From Hsuehochloa calcarea (lineage: Eukaryota > Streptophyta > Magnoliopsida > Poales > Poaceae): a stretch of 64,000 nt of DNA. The stretch spans positions 7,053,904-7,117,903 of the forward strand of contig CM070604.1 of NCBI GenBank assembly GCA_036346395.1, in the 5' to 3' direction. A model generated the notes under the pieces. It was not told the origin of the DNA and did not search any database. It was given only the letters and a program-made list of their open reading frames with translations. Both the position numbers and the translations under genes were made by a program. The first letter of the stretch is position 1. Each line of letters opens with the position of its first letter. Shown here piece by piece: positions 24,381-34,899 of the stretch.

Positions 24381-25439
24381 TAGTTTGTAATAGGAACCTG
24401 CAAAGACAAGTTTGTTGATATATATGATCATTTCTTCTTCCTGAAAAATCATCCCGTCGAGTAGTTAGTAACTCATAAGATAATGAATGGAATAAGAGAT
24501 TAAGACTAAGAATTGAAGTCATATTGATAACTTTATCCTAGCTCTGCGACTATTTACTTAGTTTATTTAGATAAACTAAGTAAATAGTGTTAAAAAGGTT
24601 TTCTAAAAAAACATATTTGGCTAACTTATAGTCTGTGATGCTGATTATCATACACTGGTCGTAAGAGTAGTAATGAGTTGACAGTAGGAAGTTCCTTCTA
24701 GTGGGCAGGACCACGTGCAAAAAAGAAAGGTTTCGACTAAGTAATGTTACCATCTCCGACTAGATTAATCAAATCAAGAGCGGCAACTTGAGTTAGACAA
24801 ACGTCTGGAGTTCCTTTAGAATTCGTTTGACCTTTTCGAGTGCACACAATAGGTTTGCCCTAGTAGCAAGAGTTAGAAACAAGACAACGCTAGGAAGTTT
24901 CTTCTAGTGGGTAGGACCACGTGCAGAGAGAAAAAATTTGACTAGGTGTTGTATCTTTCTTCGACCAGTTAAAACCAACCGAGTTTTCCGAGAGTATTCA
25001 AACAAATTACCAAAGTGTACTCTTCTTAGAGTATTTTTCAAAACAAATGATGAAATAATCTAAGGTAATAAGAGTTGGCTTAAAAATATTTCGACCATGT
25101 TTGTTGAACCCGAGCTCTTTGTGTTGGCAGCAAAAGTGAGGAACGAGCATTTCCTTTCTGCACGTGGTCCTGCCCACTAGAAGGAACTTCCTAGTGTCGA
25201 CTTGCTCCTCACTTTTGCTGCCCACTAGAAGGAACTTCCTTGTGTCGACTCGACCATACTACGACCACTTTGTAGTCGTAAGGTTTCCTGCAAACTTCTT
25301 GACCACGTCTATTTCTTGTCAAATGAAATGCCAGTCGAATAGTCTTTCCTTCGACAACCGTTCTACAACCATCTTCTGGTCGTAAGATCATCTACCGCTC
25401 CTTTCCCAAGTAGCTACTTTCATTTGAAGCTGGGGGGCA
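24381..25439. mobile_element. Gypsy internal remnant with fold-back structure
   Basis: 24420-24975 repeats the flank seen after B1. From about 25085 the sequence turns back on itself: ggaagttccttctagtgggcagg...cacgtg words at about 24685 and 24897 reappear inverted at about 25155-25200; agcaaaagtgaggaacgagc at about 25130 pairs with cttgctcctcacttttgct at about 25200; and 25255-25425 is the inverted counterpart of 20560-20760. It ends with a plus-strand polypurine tract gaagctggggggcaa at 25426-25440. Read together, it is the 3' end of a plus-oriented relative joined to a minus-oriented one. No coding sequence. Confidence 0.65.
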
Positions 25440-25556
25440 AGATGGCGAGGATCTAGAAATTCTCATTTAATTATTTATCTGTAATCCTTATTATGGATAA
25501 TGACGCCATTATATGATTCTTGAGTATACCCCTTAATGTTCATAAGGGTGAAGCTG

Positions 25557-25765
25557 GAGTCGTAAGATCTTCTACGACTACATCATGATCGTAAGTTCTT
25601 TTACGATCACTTCATGGTCGTAAGTTCTTCTACAACCAGGTCATCCACGACCACCCCATAGTCGTAAGTTCTTCTACAACTAACACATGATCGTAAGTTC
25701 TTCTACGATCACCTCATGGTCATAAGTCCTTCTACGACCGGGTCAGTTACGACCACCTTATAATC
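25557..25765. repeat. GTCGTA palindrome array in gypsy U3
   Basis: About seven units built on GTCGTAAGTTCTTCTACGAC, the reverse complement of the unit in the aORF introns. It sits about 120 bp into the LTR, upstream of its TATA box, in the region where U3 regulatory sites lie. Confidence 0.88.
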
Positions 25766-25790
25766 GATCGAGCTTACAGATAAGTAGGCT

Positions 25791-26526
25791 TGTCGATGAT
25801 CGAATCACCGACCTTATGAAAATATAGAAATAGAGGAAAATGATGCGTATCTCCTGGAAGGCAATGGGACCGTTCTTTATTACTATGAACTGTCTGTTTA
25901 CAAAGAATACCTATGATCAGGTGAAGGACTTCTCCTGAGTACATTGAGTACAATATTTTTTGTGCTACTGAAATAGATCTAGAATATGAATCTAATGTCA
26001 ATAGAGTGACTAGAGCCTGATCTCCTCCTCCTCCTCCTCCTCTTTCTCTTGCCCCCCTCCCCGTGATCCTTCCATGCTCCGTCTTTAAATAGCTTTTTCG
26101 AAGAGGTGTCAGTTGTATCCGGAGAAGACGCATGTACGAAGCGTTGCGTCTGGTCAGAGGGAGGTGGCAGTTGATTAAAGTATCAATTACTGTACAGTTT
26201 AAATGTCGGTGAAACATTCAACTATGTGGTACTCAGTGTCTTAGGATTTACGCAACGTCGCGTGGTATAGAGTATACAACATGTGTTCCATTCATCACAC
26301 GGTAAACGATATATCTGGATTTAGATCCAGATATCAGTTCATAGCTTTACGAGCAGTTAACTGGTCAGGGACTAAGTACGAGACCTTGTCCGACCACGGT
26401 ATTTATTATATAACCTTTGAAATACTTACGACCAGTGAGGTCGTTAGCCTTAGGCGTTACGACGACGAAAACATATGGTCTTTATTTATGTATTAAAGTA
26501 ATACATAAGGGTTTTAATCCTCGTCA
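25791..26526 (-). mobile_element. Solo LTR, Tat-type, with AGGCT target duplication
   Basis: On the minus strand it starts TGACGAGGATTAAAACCC at 26526 and ends GATCATCGACA at 25791, 736 bp. Perfect 5-bp duplications AGGCT flank it at 25786-25790 and 26527-26531. It has a TATA-like CTATTTAAAG at 26083-26092 and a (CTC)n run at 26024-26042. From memory the start resembles LTRs of the rice RIRE2/Dasheng group. It lies inside an older LTR, so it is the later insertion, reduced to one LTR by recombination. Confidence 0.9.
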
Positions 26527-26970
26527 AGGCTCAATTGATTAGGGCATCTAAACAGTCTGTATACGCTATTATTCTCTGCAATAACTGCACAATTAATCTC
26601 TCTGTCCTGGTGATAACTGCCTGACGACGTGAGAACGTTACTTCTCCAACAGTAATCTTCGGTATCTACGCCATCATCTGAAGCATTGATACGCCATTTG
26701 AGATGGAGAAATTGTCGCCCACTTCGAGCACGCTATAAAAGTAGGAATCACTAGACGGCGGAGGGAGAGAGAGGAAGAAAGACACCATCTGGAGCACAAG
26801 ACATTGCATTTCAGTCTTTCTCTTGATCTATAACCAGCATACTCAATATAGCAACACAGGAGTAGGGTTATTATTCTCTCCGAAGAAGACTGAACATGTA
26901 TAAAAATCTCAGTGTCATTCTCTCTGCATGATTTGAGTCTTGTAGACCCCAAAATCAAATAATCATTACA

Positions 26971-27640
26971 TAAGTTCGGTTCTAAAATATCGACAAGGGT
27001 ATAATGCAGAACCTACCAAAAGACATTGGCATGGAATAAATGACATCTTCCGATACCTCCAAGGAAGCAGAGACCTTGGTCTGTTATATAAAAGAAACAA
27101 AACCTATCTTTGACTTGCTATGCAGATGCCGGGTACCTATCGGATCCGCATACAGCCAAGTCGCAAACAACCTATGTATTCCTATGTGATGGAACTACAA
27201 TTTCATAGAAATCGTCTAAGCAATGTCTTGTATGGACTTCAACAAACCACTCGGAAAAAATAGCACTGTACGAGGCCTCATAAGAATGTGCTTGGCTTCG
27301 GCGGTTGATTCACCACATCCAGCAGTCGTGTGGATTGAATACCGCGCAAACCCCTACTATTATCTATGAAGATAATGCAGCTTGTGTTGCACAAGTTCAG
27401 ACGAGTTATGTGAAGAGTCAACTCACAAAGTATATCAACTCCAAGTTCTTCTATGCTCATGAATTGTAAAAAATGGATAAAATTAAAGTACTGCATACTA
27501 AGTTATGTGAAAATATTACAGATTTATTCACTAAATCACTTCCAATATCTAGCTTTGAAAGGTGAATATGTGGAATTGGAATGATGAGACCTAGAGAAGT
27601 GCAGAATTCAGGGGAGAATCTTCGGTAACTCATTATTGAA
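26971..27640 (+). pseudogene. Copia RNase H remnant (element E)
   Basis: Frame-broken plus-strand copia RNase H. Recognisable pieces are FRYLQGSRDLGLLYKRN (about 27045), the DAGYLSDPH-type block around 27125, INSIQQSCGLN-like sequence near 27320, YEDNAACVAQVQ (about 27365), FFYAHEL (about 27445) and a C-terminal LFTKSLP block (about 27515). All upstream pol is missing; it is cut off on the left by the gypsy LTR. Many stops and single-base shifts. Confidence 0.75.
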
Positions 27641-27882
27641 ACTTGATAACGGAGATCGAATTCCTCAAGAGTAAATCCTGAAGATTAAATGAAATTGGAT
27701 GGATTGTACCATTTTTCCCTTGACGAGTTTTCCTGGAGTTTATCTGTTAAGATTTTTAATGAGGTAATTCATGCAATGCAGCAAGAACGTGTATCATGTA
27801 CCTTTTCTCTAAATTTTCTCACTGAATTTTTATTGAGTTTTGACGAGACATGAACATGTGAGGATGGACACCTAAGGGGGAG
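27641..27882 (+). mobile_element. 3' untranslated region and polypurine tract of copia E
   Basis: No ORF. It ends with aagggggag at 27874-27882, the polypurine tract that primes plus-strand DNA synthesis, directly before an LTR start. Confidence 0.7.
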
Positions 27883-28113
27883 TGTTGGAAAACCATAGAC
27901 TTGGCCCAGCAACCGGCCCATGGGTGTGCGCCCTATCCAAAACTCTAAAAGAGCCTCTAGATATAAATAGAGGGTACTAGTGATTGTAAAAGGTTGATCG
28001 CTTCATGAAGAAATAAAAAAGGAAGAATACCTCATACACTTTTGTCTCTTCGTGTGTTCAATCTACTATTTATTCTTATATTATTTTATATTATTCTATA
28101 TATCTATAAAATG
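27883..28113 (+). mobile_element. 3' LTR of copia E
   Basis: Begins TGTTGGAAAACC next to the polypurine tract. It contains gatataaatagagg at about 27959-27972 (TATA) and an AT-rich tail. The end near 28113 (atgatca) is an estimate. Confidence 0.65.
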
Positions 28114-28782
28114 ATCAGTCGAACTAAAATTATCAGCAATAGTTCCTCAACAAGTATAGCGTGTTGTAGCAACGCCAATTAAAAATTGGGTCGAACTGGA
28201 ACTGGCGAATAAAACCAACACCTTCACCGAGAGGGTTGATACTGGCCGTTGGATCTTCCCCGACGAGCGCTCCGCACCCGACGCGTGGAGAAAGCGCGGC
28301 ACGCCACCGCGTCCTCCTCCCGAGCCCTACAAAACCCTCTCCGCCGCCTGAGCCGCTCTTATTCACTCGTTAGTTTAAGTGTGAGTCCGCCGCGTGTTGG
28401 CGGCGGAGGCGGCGGGGCGAACCGCGAGCGCTCGAACCCGTCATTCCGGCCGTCCCACACGCGGTGGACGATGACCGCACCACCCGAGACCGCTGCCCTT
28501 GGGAACAGCGGCGGCGATGAGGAGGCCCGGCCCTTGGCGCCGACCCGTCTCCTTGAGCGTCGGCCGCGTCGAATCCCCCGCTTCCCGGGGCCAGCTCACC
28601 CATCCGCGCGACGTCGGCGGATGCGGTGGTTGGGGCTAGGGGACCGTGGGGCGGGGGCTGGCCCGGCTTCTGGTCGGGGGTTCGGCCGTCGGCCAAGGCG
28701 AGATCTGAGCCGCTCCGTGATGGATTTTTCACTTCGTTTTTGCCTTGTTTTGATTTGGTGTACTCACCTCCTCCCCCTCCTC

Positions 28783-28821
<39 letters not shown>

Positions 28822-28900
28822 CGCTCAGCCTCTGGGCTTGTGCGTGTGTGATTACATATCCAAACCCTAAACCAAACCGAGGGCTTGGTGCTGACCCATC
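28114..28900 (+). other. GC-rich promoter/first-exon-like region, no identified product
   Basis: An abrupt switch to GC-rich sequence after AT-rich retroelement. The motif ggccgttggatc near 28233 and the sequence after it look like a plant promoter and leader. An ORF of 200 codons (28249-28851) is rich in Arg, Pro and Gly and ends in a Leu-Ser repeat made by the (CT)n tract, which is typical of a chance ORF in GC-rich DNA. I recognise no domain. It may be the start of a non-coding or degenerate transcript whose 3' part forms the duplicated locus at 32378 onward. Confidence 0.35.
28785..28818. repeat. (CT)n microsatellite
   Basis: About 17 CT units after a short (CTC)n run, inside the GC-rich region, a position common for 5' UTR microsatellites in grasses. 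Confidence 0.95.
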
Positions 28901-30789
28901 TCCGAACGGTCGCCGCTTCCAGATCCCCTACCTCTAAGGAGCCGCCTCCTCCGAGGCAGGGAACCATAGGGTGGTGTTGGGTCAGCTTCCGAATCGGGGG
29001 TTTGGTCGTCGTCCCGAGCCCGGAGACTGTGTGGTGGTCGATGGCTATTTTGGTTGAGAAATTTTGCTTTGCTACGCCTCGGATCACCACCGTCGCCAAC
29101 ACCATCATCACCATCAATCACCTCCCACAGCTGATGCTCTTCTATCTTTCTTGGAATGGAATTGACAAGCATGTATCCTCCTGTGCCCCCTTCGTCCGTT
29201 CCTATCATTCTGAATTTTGTGAATGGTGTGTGACCAAATTGGTCATTAACCCTTTCCCAATATTGTTGTGTATTAAGTGGTCGCGTTGCTAAACAAGATT
29301 TTTAGGGGTGTTCTTCACTCCCCTTCCTGCCGGGATCGAACTTGGGACCTGGGTCTTGGTTCTTCACAAAAGCATGCCTTCGGGCATTCGAGGCAGCCAT
29401 CTGATGTGTAATGGGCGCTTTGCTCTAGAATTAAGAAGTGGAATCCTGATGAAGGGCGATGATGATGGACCATGACTGAAACAAGGATGCCTTTGAGCAA
29501 TCGAGGCAGCTGTGGGTATCAAATTGGATCCTCCCTCTCCTTTCTTGGAGCCTTTTCAATCATGTGCTAATGATGGTAGCTATGTCCTTGGACGGTCATT
29601 CTTGACGAGTGATAACTAGGGCAGCTCCACTAAAATTAGAACGGGTTGATCCGGTGAAAAGAGATTGAGGGGGTAGGATTGTATGATCAAGGAAAGGCGA
29701 ATCTGAGCCCACCCAAGTGCAATTCTACTACTCCCCACACACAACATGTTACGTTGTTTTCCTTCCGTATTTGTGCTTGAGACCACAAACGATGGCTGTG
29801 TTTGCAAATTTTTTGTCTAACCTCTTTCATTCTTTTGTTGCATCTGGTGCACAATAGTGCATCAAATATATTTAGTCCAATTTGTTTTCAACTATTTATT
29901 CAAGGGATAAATTGTGGGCAAGATGATCTGCAGCATCAAACAGGTCCTAATTCCTTTCTGCATCTGACCTGCTAGTCTCCTCCCCTCTTCCATGATTCCC
30001 CGTTTGCCCTCTTTCTACTTATTCCTTTCTACAGTTCTTTCCAGTATTCTTTTGTTATGTCAACTTCAGTGTGATGTTCAATCTTGTTCTCTTTTATAAT
30101 TCTTTGCACTGCTTCTATGAAGTTCGTTTCTGACTGGTTCTTTCGGTACAATGATGAATTTGTGTCATCAAGAGGGGCTTACAGTTTTGGGCTTTTGCTG
30201 TATCACAGCACAACAAAGCAATGGCAAACTAGCCCAGAAGCATGCAAACTGGATGGTTTGCTTTTTGCAGGCTACCATTTGAATGCTGAAAAAAAAAATA
30301 GTAGGGGTGAAAACAGATCGAATATTGAGCTGATTAGATAGTGGCAAAGCATAGTATTGCCGCATGTTGGGTTGAAAATATCTACATAACAGTTCATGAT
30401 TTCATGTAGAGATTATGACATACTGACATGCTGGTGCTTCCACTATATTTAAGTGATATTTTCCTATCTTCATTTCCATCATTGTATGGAATTTTGCTCA
30501 CTTCATTATTTTTCTACATGCATGCATCTCACTTTCTGTGAGTTCATAATACAATTATGGATATTTTTTTCACTATTATTATTAAACATCGCCCATCCTG
30601 GTGTGGACAATCTTCCCCGGCAATGGTAACGAGGACCTTGTATAGTGGTGTATGACAAAGCTTCTGAGTTGGGTGTTTGTTTCAAGTGAGATCTGAGCTC
30701 TGATGGGTGGTTATTTTGATTTCATTAGCATGCCACCGCTGCCATCACCATTAGCTCCTGCTCGCTATCACACGCTAGTTTTCCTCTGT
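28901..30789. other. AT-rich non-coding stretch
   Basis: No ORF with recognisable similarity. A gaggcagc word with nearby gatgcctt/catgcctt recurs near 29390, 29490 and 32150-32230, pointing to old internal duplication. No RNA gene identified. Confidence 0.4.
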
Positions 30790-31440
30790 TTGTTTTAAAA
30801 TTTCATACAGAACATCTTTTTTGTGTTTGTCTATTTTGTTATTAGTTGTTCTTTCTGTTCTTGAATGGCTGTGATGATTATGCTGCCCCATGAAGATCTT
30901 TTAGCATCTCCTGAGTTGGTTCCTCGGAAATTTGTTCAGTTAGCTGTCAAACTAGAAGGGCTTGCTCCTCACCTAGTTACCAGTTGCAGCTATTGGTTGT
31001 TACTACTTGTTACTCCCTCCCGTCACAAAAGGAAGTCGGTTTGGACATTGACACAATTCTCAGAATGCAACTTTGACCATTCATTTCTATTGTAAAATAT
31101 TTATAAAACCTACTAAAATCATAATATTATGAAAATACTTTTCGAGACAAATTTACCCATCACTTTCATGTGTCTATTCTAAATATTAAAAAAAGATACC
31201 GATAGTCAAAGTTTATAATGCTTTATGGCACGTTATGTTACCCAAAATGGCTTCCTTTTGTGACCAGAGGAAGTACATGTTACAATGAATGATTCTAGTC
31301 GATTTTTGTATGGAGAGGGTGAGGAAGAAAGTATATTACAAGTTATTGAAACCATAAACATTGACTGTTGTGAATGACATTAACTCTGAGGTATGCAACA
31401 TTTCCTATTTTGTTTTTATCATTCTTGATTCTGTTATGAT
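30790..31440. repeat. Tandem duplication, unit 1 (with MITE)
   Basis: Matches 31555-31990. Shared words are tagttgttctttctgtt, tctcctgagttggttcctcgg and tgcagctatt. The Stowaway element at 31011-31275 is present only in this unit, so the duplication predates it. The 76-residue ORF at 30865-31095 runs into the MITE and its frame is not kept in unit 2. Confidence 0.75.
31011..31275. mobile_element. Stowaway-type MITE with TA duplication
   Basis: Left end CTCCCTCCCGTCACAAAAGG and right end ccttttgtgaccagaggaag are inverted repeats of the classic Stowaway/mariner type, flanked by TA at 31011-31012 and 31274-31275. About 261 bp, AT-rich, no ORF. The matching unit 2 (near 31785) lacks it. Confidence 0.88.
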
Positions 31441-31554
31441 TGTTCCTGTACGAAAGTTTATGTTTTCTCGTTTCTTTGCAGTGTATTCATGATTTTGTCT
31501 CAAATGAACAAATGCCAACCTTTTGTTTGGTTGATTGTAGTGTTGTCATTATTT

Positions 31555-31990
31555 TTGTTGTTTCAAAATTTCAAACGGAACATATTTTCTATCTTTTGAT
31601 ACTTTGTTATTAGTTGTTCTTTCTGTTATTGAATGGATGTGATGATTTTGCTGCCCCTTGGAGATCGTTAGCATCTCCTGAGTTGGTTCCTCGGCTATCT
31701 GTTCAATAAGCAGTCAAACTAGAACTAGGAGGCCTTGCTCCCTGGCAAGTTACCAGCTGCAGCTATTTGTTTGTTACTGTTGTTACATCTTGGAGTGAAC
31801 GATTCTACTCGATTGTTCATGTAGAGAGTGACGGAGGGAGCTATTTGTCAAAGGGAACATATATTATATGCTGCTGGAACCACAAGGATTTTTTAATAAC
31901 TGTTGTGATTTACAGCTGGGTTAATCCGAGCCATTCAAGTAACATTTCCTATTTTGCTTCGATTAGTTTTTTTTTATTAAAAAATCCTCA
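31555..31990. repeat. Tandem duplication, unit 2
   Basis: Counterpart of 30790-31440 without the MITE. The 113-residue ORF at 31767-32108 spans the end of this unit and has no recognisable similarity, so I do not call it a gene. Confidence 0.7.
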
Positions 31991-32377
31991 TTTAATTATG
32001 GTTGTACATCTATGGATCACATTCTTATATGATTTCTGTATAGTAATAATGTTGTTAGCAATTAAATTTGTGGAATATACGCTAGATAACGGGTTGATGA
32101 ATTTCTAAGGATGTGTACTTTGTTGGTTTCTTGAATTTGACATTTTTGCATGCCTTCGGGGCAATTGCGAGTTGTGATTTGTGACTGCTCACGGCAGGGC
32201 CATCTGAAGTTGAACAGTTGAGGCAGCTATAGATATCACAACAATTGACAAAACCCTCATATTTGTATAGCTTGCAGGTTTTAGTTTTTTTTTTCCCTGC
32301 ATCTCCACTGTCACTTGTTATATATAGGTTTGCATCATTTTATCTTCTAGGCAAGCTTACGACAATGAAGAACTTTG
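31991..32377. other. AT-rich stretch, no gene seen
   Basis: Links the tandem duplication to the second segmental copy. Nothing identified. Confidence 0.4.
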
Positions 32378-32813
32378 CCCATTTTCACACTGAATTAGTT
32401 TGGAGGTACTACCATCAAATTTTGAACAGAACATGTCATAACTTGCTCTTAACTTGATAGATGTGTTGTACACATAGTTACCAAAAATGTGGTTCATCTG
32501 AGTCACGGTACGGGATTCAGGTTCGTAGTTTGTCATTTTTTTATTCCAATTTTTACTGTGAACACGAACCTTGTACCCTAAACCGGTTTGGATTCTACGA
32601 ATCATGTTTGCGATTCGTGGTGTTTTATAAGGAATTTGGTAACTTCTTTGTGTACATTGGATCTATCTTTTACATTTGAGTGCCATGTTTTTCTTGTAGT
32701 GTATAAATTTTTTGGTTGAAATTTGATTGTTTAGAGCGTTCAAACTTTTGCATGAGCTCATTAAAGGACCCCTATTGAATGACAGCTTCATCTGCCAGCT
32801 TTGTGTTTCATTG
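32378..32813. repeat. Segmental duplication, copy 2, left block (before gypsy J)
   Basis: Aligns with 11-440. Ends with CATTG at 32809-32813, the left target-site duplication of the gypsy element. In copy 1 the same place reads uninterrupted cattgcgtcatcag (436-449). Confidence 0.85.
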
Positions 32814-33417
32814 TGTTGTAGGGGATGTCCCATTGGCCCCCACGACCTTGCGAAGACCGTGGAGCCTTCCCCGAAGGCCCTGCGGCCAGAAGCAGGGATC
32901 GGGTCCCCCGAAGGGCGCCATGAAGACCATCGGGAGGGCCCAGAGCCCCCCAAAGGGCCAACAGGTGGCGCGGATGGGGGGAGGGGGGCAATGAAGGTAG
33001 TGCGGAGGCGTTCGAAAGGTCGCCGAGGCACCATGACCTCGGGAGTTAGGAGCCCTTCGGGGTGTCGACGGGCGTTCGGGGCCCCTGGCCCGGAGAAACC
33101 CCACACGTGATGAAGGGTGGAGAGCACCGGTGGACTAAGCACACCAATCGGGTGGAGCAAGGCTAGGAAGGTCCACCATGAGCTGAAGGCTATGCATAGG
33201 GGTGGAAAACCCTTGCAATCCCTACAAACATAGAACTTTTTTAGGGTCGAACTCTAATCTCATGTTACCTATCGGTAGGATATAAATAGCCACCTTCCCC
33301 ATGTAATAACTAGACCCGGTTTTTTAGCATAATCTATTTCTCCTGACAATCGGTCCTCCCCTCAAGGATCCACACTAGGGGTCCCCTTTCTACCGTCTTG
33401 CCTTTCTTGCTACGATA
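32814..33417 (+). mobile_element. 5' LTR of Tat-type gypsy element J
   Basis: Starts TGTTGTAGGGG and ends gctacgata at 33417, where the 3' LTR ends gctacgaca; 604 bp. TATAAATAG at 33281-33289. It aligns with the 3' LTR over its last 600 bp but with many substitutions, so the element is old. The whole element spans 32814-43642 (10,829 bp) with TSD CATTG. Confidence 0.88.
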
Positions 33418-33438
33418 GTTAGCGCTGTTCGTGGGGAT
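33418..33438 (+). promoter_or_regulatory. Primer binding site of gypsy J
   Basis: tagcgctgttcgtgggga follows the LTR within 2 bp and resembles the tggcgcc...gtgggga type of primer binding site common in plant Tat/Athila-group gypsy elements. The tRNA used cannot be settled from sequence memory alone. Confidence 0.55.
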
Positions 33439-33477
33439 TAATAGGAAAGTCACGAAGCACAACTTTGAGGTATTAGC

Positions 33478-34660
33478 ATGACCCTTCGGAAGGTCACACC
33501 CAAGATCTTGGCGGTCGAAGCGGCTCCAAGCACTCCAAGAGCTAAACGAAGCAGGACCTCTACGGCAACAGCAATCACCACCAAAGTCGCGGAGGAAGAA
33601 GCTGACAACACCACACACGGAGATGTCGTTAAAAGCGACACCTAGCCTACCGAGGCATCTCTCCTCGGGAACCACCTAGCGAGCCCGCCTCCGCCTTGGG
33701 CAGCAAGGGTAACCCGGGAAGCCTACGAAGCCCTCCAGCGGGAACTGGCGGACCTCCGCCGGGAGATGCTGAGTCTCCGGCAGCCGACGGAGGTGGTTCT
33801 CACAGCCCTGCCCTGGCTCACGGTTCTCGCGCAAGGGCAAACCAATGTAGGGGAGGACGCCCCTTCGGCACCCACAGCCACACCCTTGGCTTCGTTGCTC
33901 CGAGGGGATCTTAACTCCACATTGTCCGCGGGAGACGTCAGGCCCTTCAAAGGGGGCACGAACCCCCTCGGAGTTCCTCTGGCTGTATGAAATTGCCATC
34001 TATGTGGCCAGAGCGGATGACACCACTAAAGCAAAAGCCATCACCTTCGACCTTAGGGGCGTGGCGCTGACATGGTTCTTCACTATCCCTTCCTGGTCCA
34101 TACACGCATGGGAGCAACCACGGGATCTCGTGTGCAACAACTTTCAGGGAAATTATGTTGAACCAAAGGACGTGGGGCACCTGTTCGCAATAAACAAGCT
34201 TCGCAGCTTCTTCAACACAGCCACATGTGGACTTCAGAGGGGGGGCCCTGTCGGAAAGATTGGCCCACAAGTCCATCCGCATCGTGGTAGAGCTTTTCAA
34301 CAAATGGAAGAAAACGCCCGGGCGGAGGAAGGCAACACACGAAGGGCGGAGGTCTGGGTGCCAGCTGCCTCGACACCACCGCCAAGCGGGCCGCCCGATA
34401 AGGAGGGACCTGCCAAGCTGCAGGCCAATGACTACCGCCAAAAGGGGCAGAATGTGTACCACGTAGATGACGGGCAACCCCAACGAAGGGGGGGGGTCGA
34501 GGAGGCTAGGGCCACGGCCGAGGCCGTGGGCGTAACAGCGGGCGACAACCAATCACGCGAGTCAGCGCCGGAGATCCTCCGCTATTTTGTGATCGCGACG
34601 AGTGATCGGACACAACCAGAGATTGCCGCACCATCGTGGCCATGTAGGACTACATGAACC
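33478..34660 (+). pseudogene. Gag of gypsy J, frameshifted
   Basis: The frame opened by ATG 33478 has a TAG near 33643 and continues to 33990, with AYEALQRELADLRREM as a short coiled coil. The retrotransposon gag domain follows in another frame from about 33985: GVALTWFFTIPSWSIHAWEQ and NFQGNYVEPKDVGHLFAINK (34050-34200), then ALSERLAHKSIRIVVELFNKW (34240-34310) in a third frame. At least two frameshifts and one stop. This would have been the capsid protein of the element. Confidence 0.75.
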
Positions 34661-34899
34661 GCAGTCAGCAGCCGGCCGAGTGCGAAGATGGGCGGGGAAC
34701 GGGCAACCATCTGCCCGCTTCGCTACCAAGACCTCGCATAGAGGGAGGCCGCGGGGAGTACTATCAAAGGATCATAAACACGATCACGGGAGGATCCTCG
34801 CTTGGCATAACGCCAAAGAGACAACAACACGTATACGCCCGATAGATACACCATGTCGTGGCGTACCCTGCCACCAGCCCACCTGGCTATGTGTTGAGA

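Larger units (their letters stand above)
25440..26970 (+). mobile_element. B-type gypsy LTR, plus orientation, split by a solo LTR
   Basis: Begins aGATGGCGAGGATC right after a polypurine tract and matches the minus-oriented LTR start at 20545. U3 continues to 25790, is interrupted by a separate LTR with AGGCT duplications, and resumes at 26532 with TATAAAA at 26734-26740, a purine-rich leader and an end near cattaca at 26970. Without the insertion the LTR is about 790 bp. The right end is inferred from the abrupt start of copia pol sequence. Confidence 0.65.

Noticed and set aside
12870..25765. CRISPR array reading of the ~29-bp palindromic repeats
   Set aside because: Units are contiguous with no unique spacers, lie in introns and LTRs of a plant retrotransposon, and no cas-like gene is present.
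20291..25790. A single DNA transposon (MULE-like) with 500-bp terminal inverted repeats
   Set aside because: The inverted arms contain polypurine tracts and LTR starts, the inner gene is a Tat aORF, no transposase is present, and no target duplication matches at the outer ends.
28249..28851. 200-residue ORF in the GC-rich block as a protein gene
   Set aside because: Composition is Arg/Pro/Gly with a Leu-Ser tail made by a (CT)n microsatellite. ORFs of similar size exist on the other strand; no domain is recognisable.
29326..29400. Possible tRNA-derived SINE (gggatcgaacttgggacc)
   Set aside because: One B-box-like word only, with no matching A box, tail or duplication.
29440..29520. C/D-box snoRNA candidate (tgatgaa...ctgaaac)
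   Set aside because: Boxes are too close and no terminal stem or guide pairing is evident.
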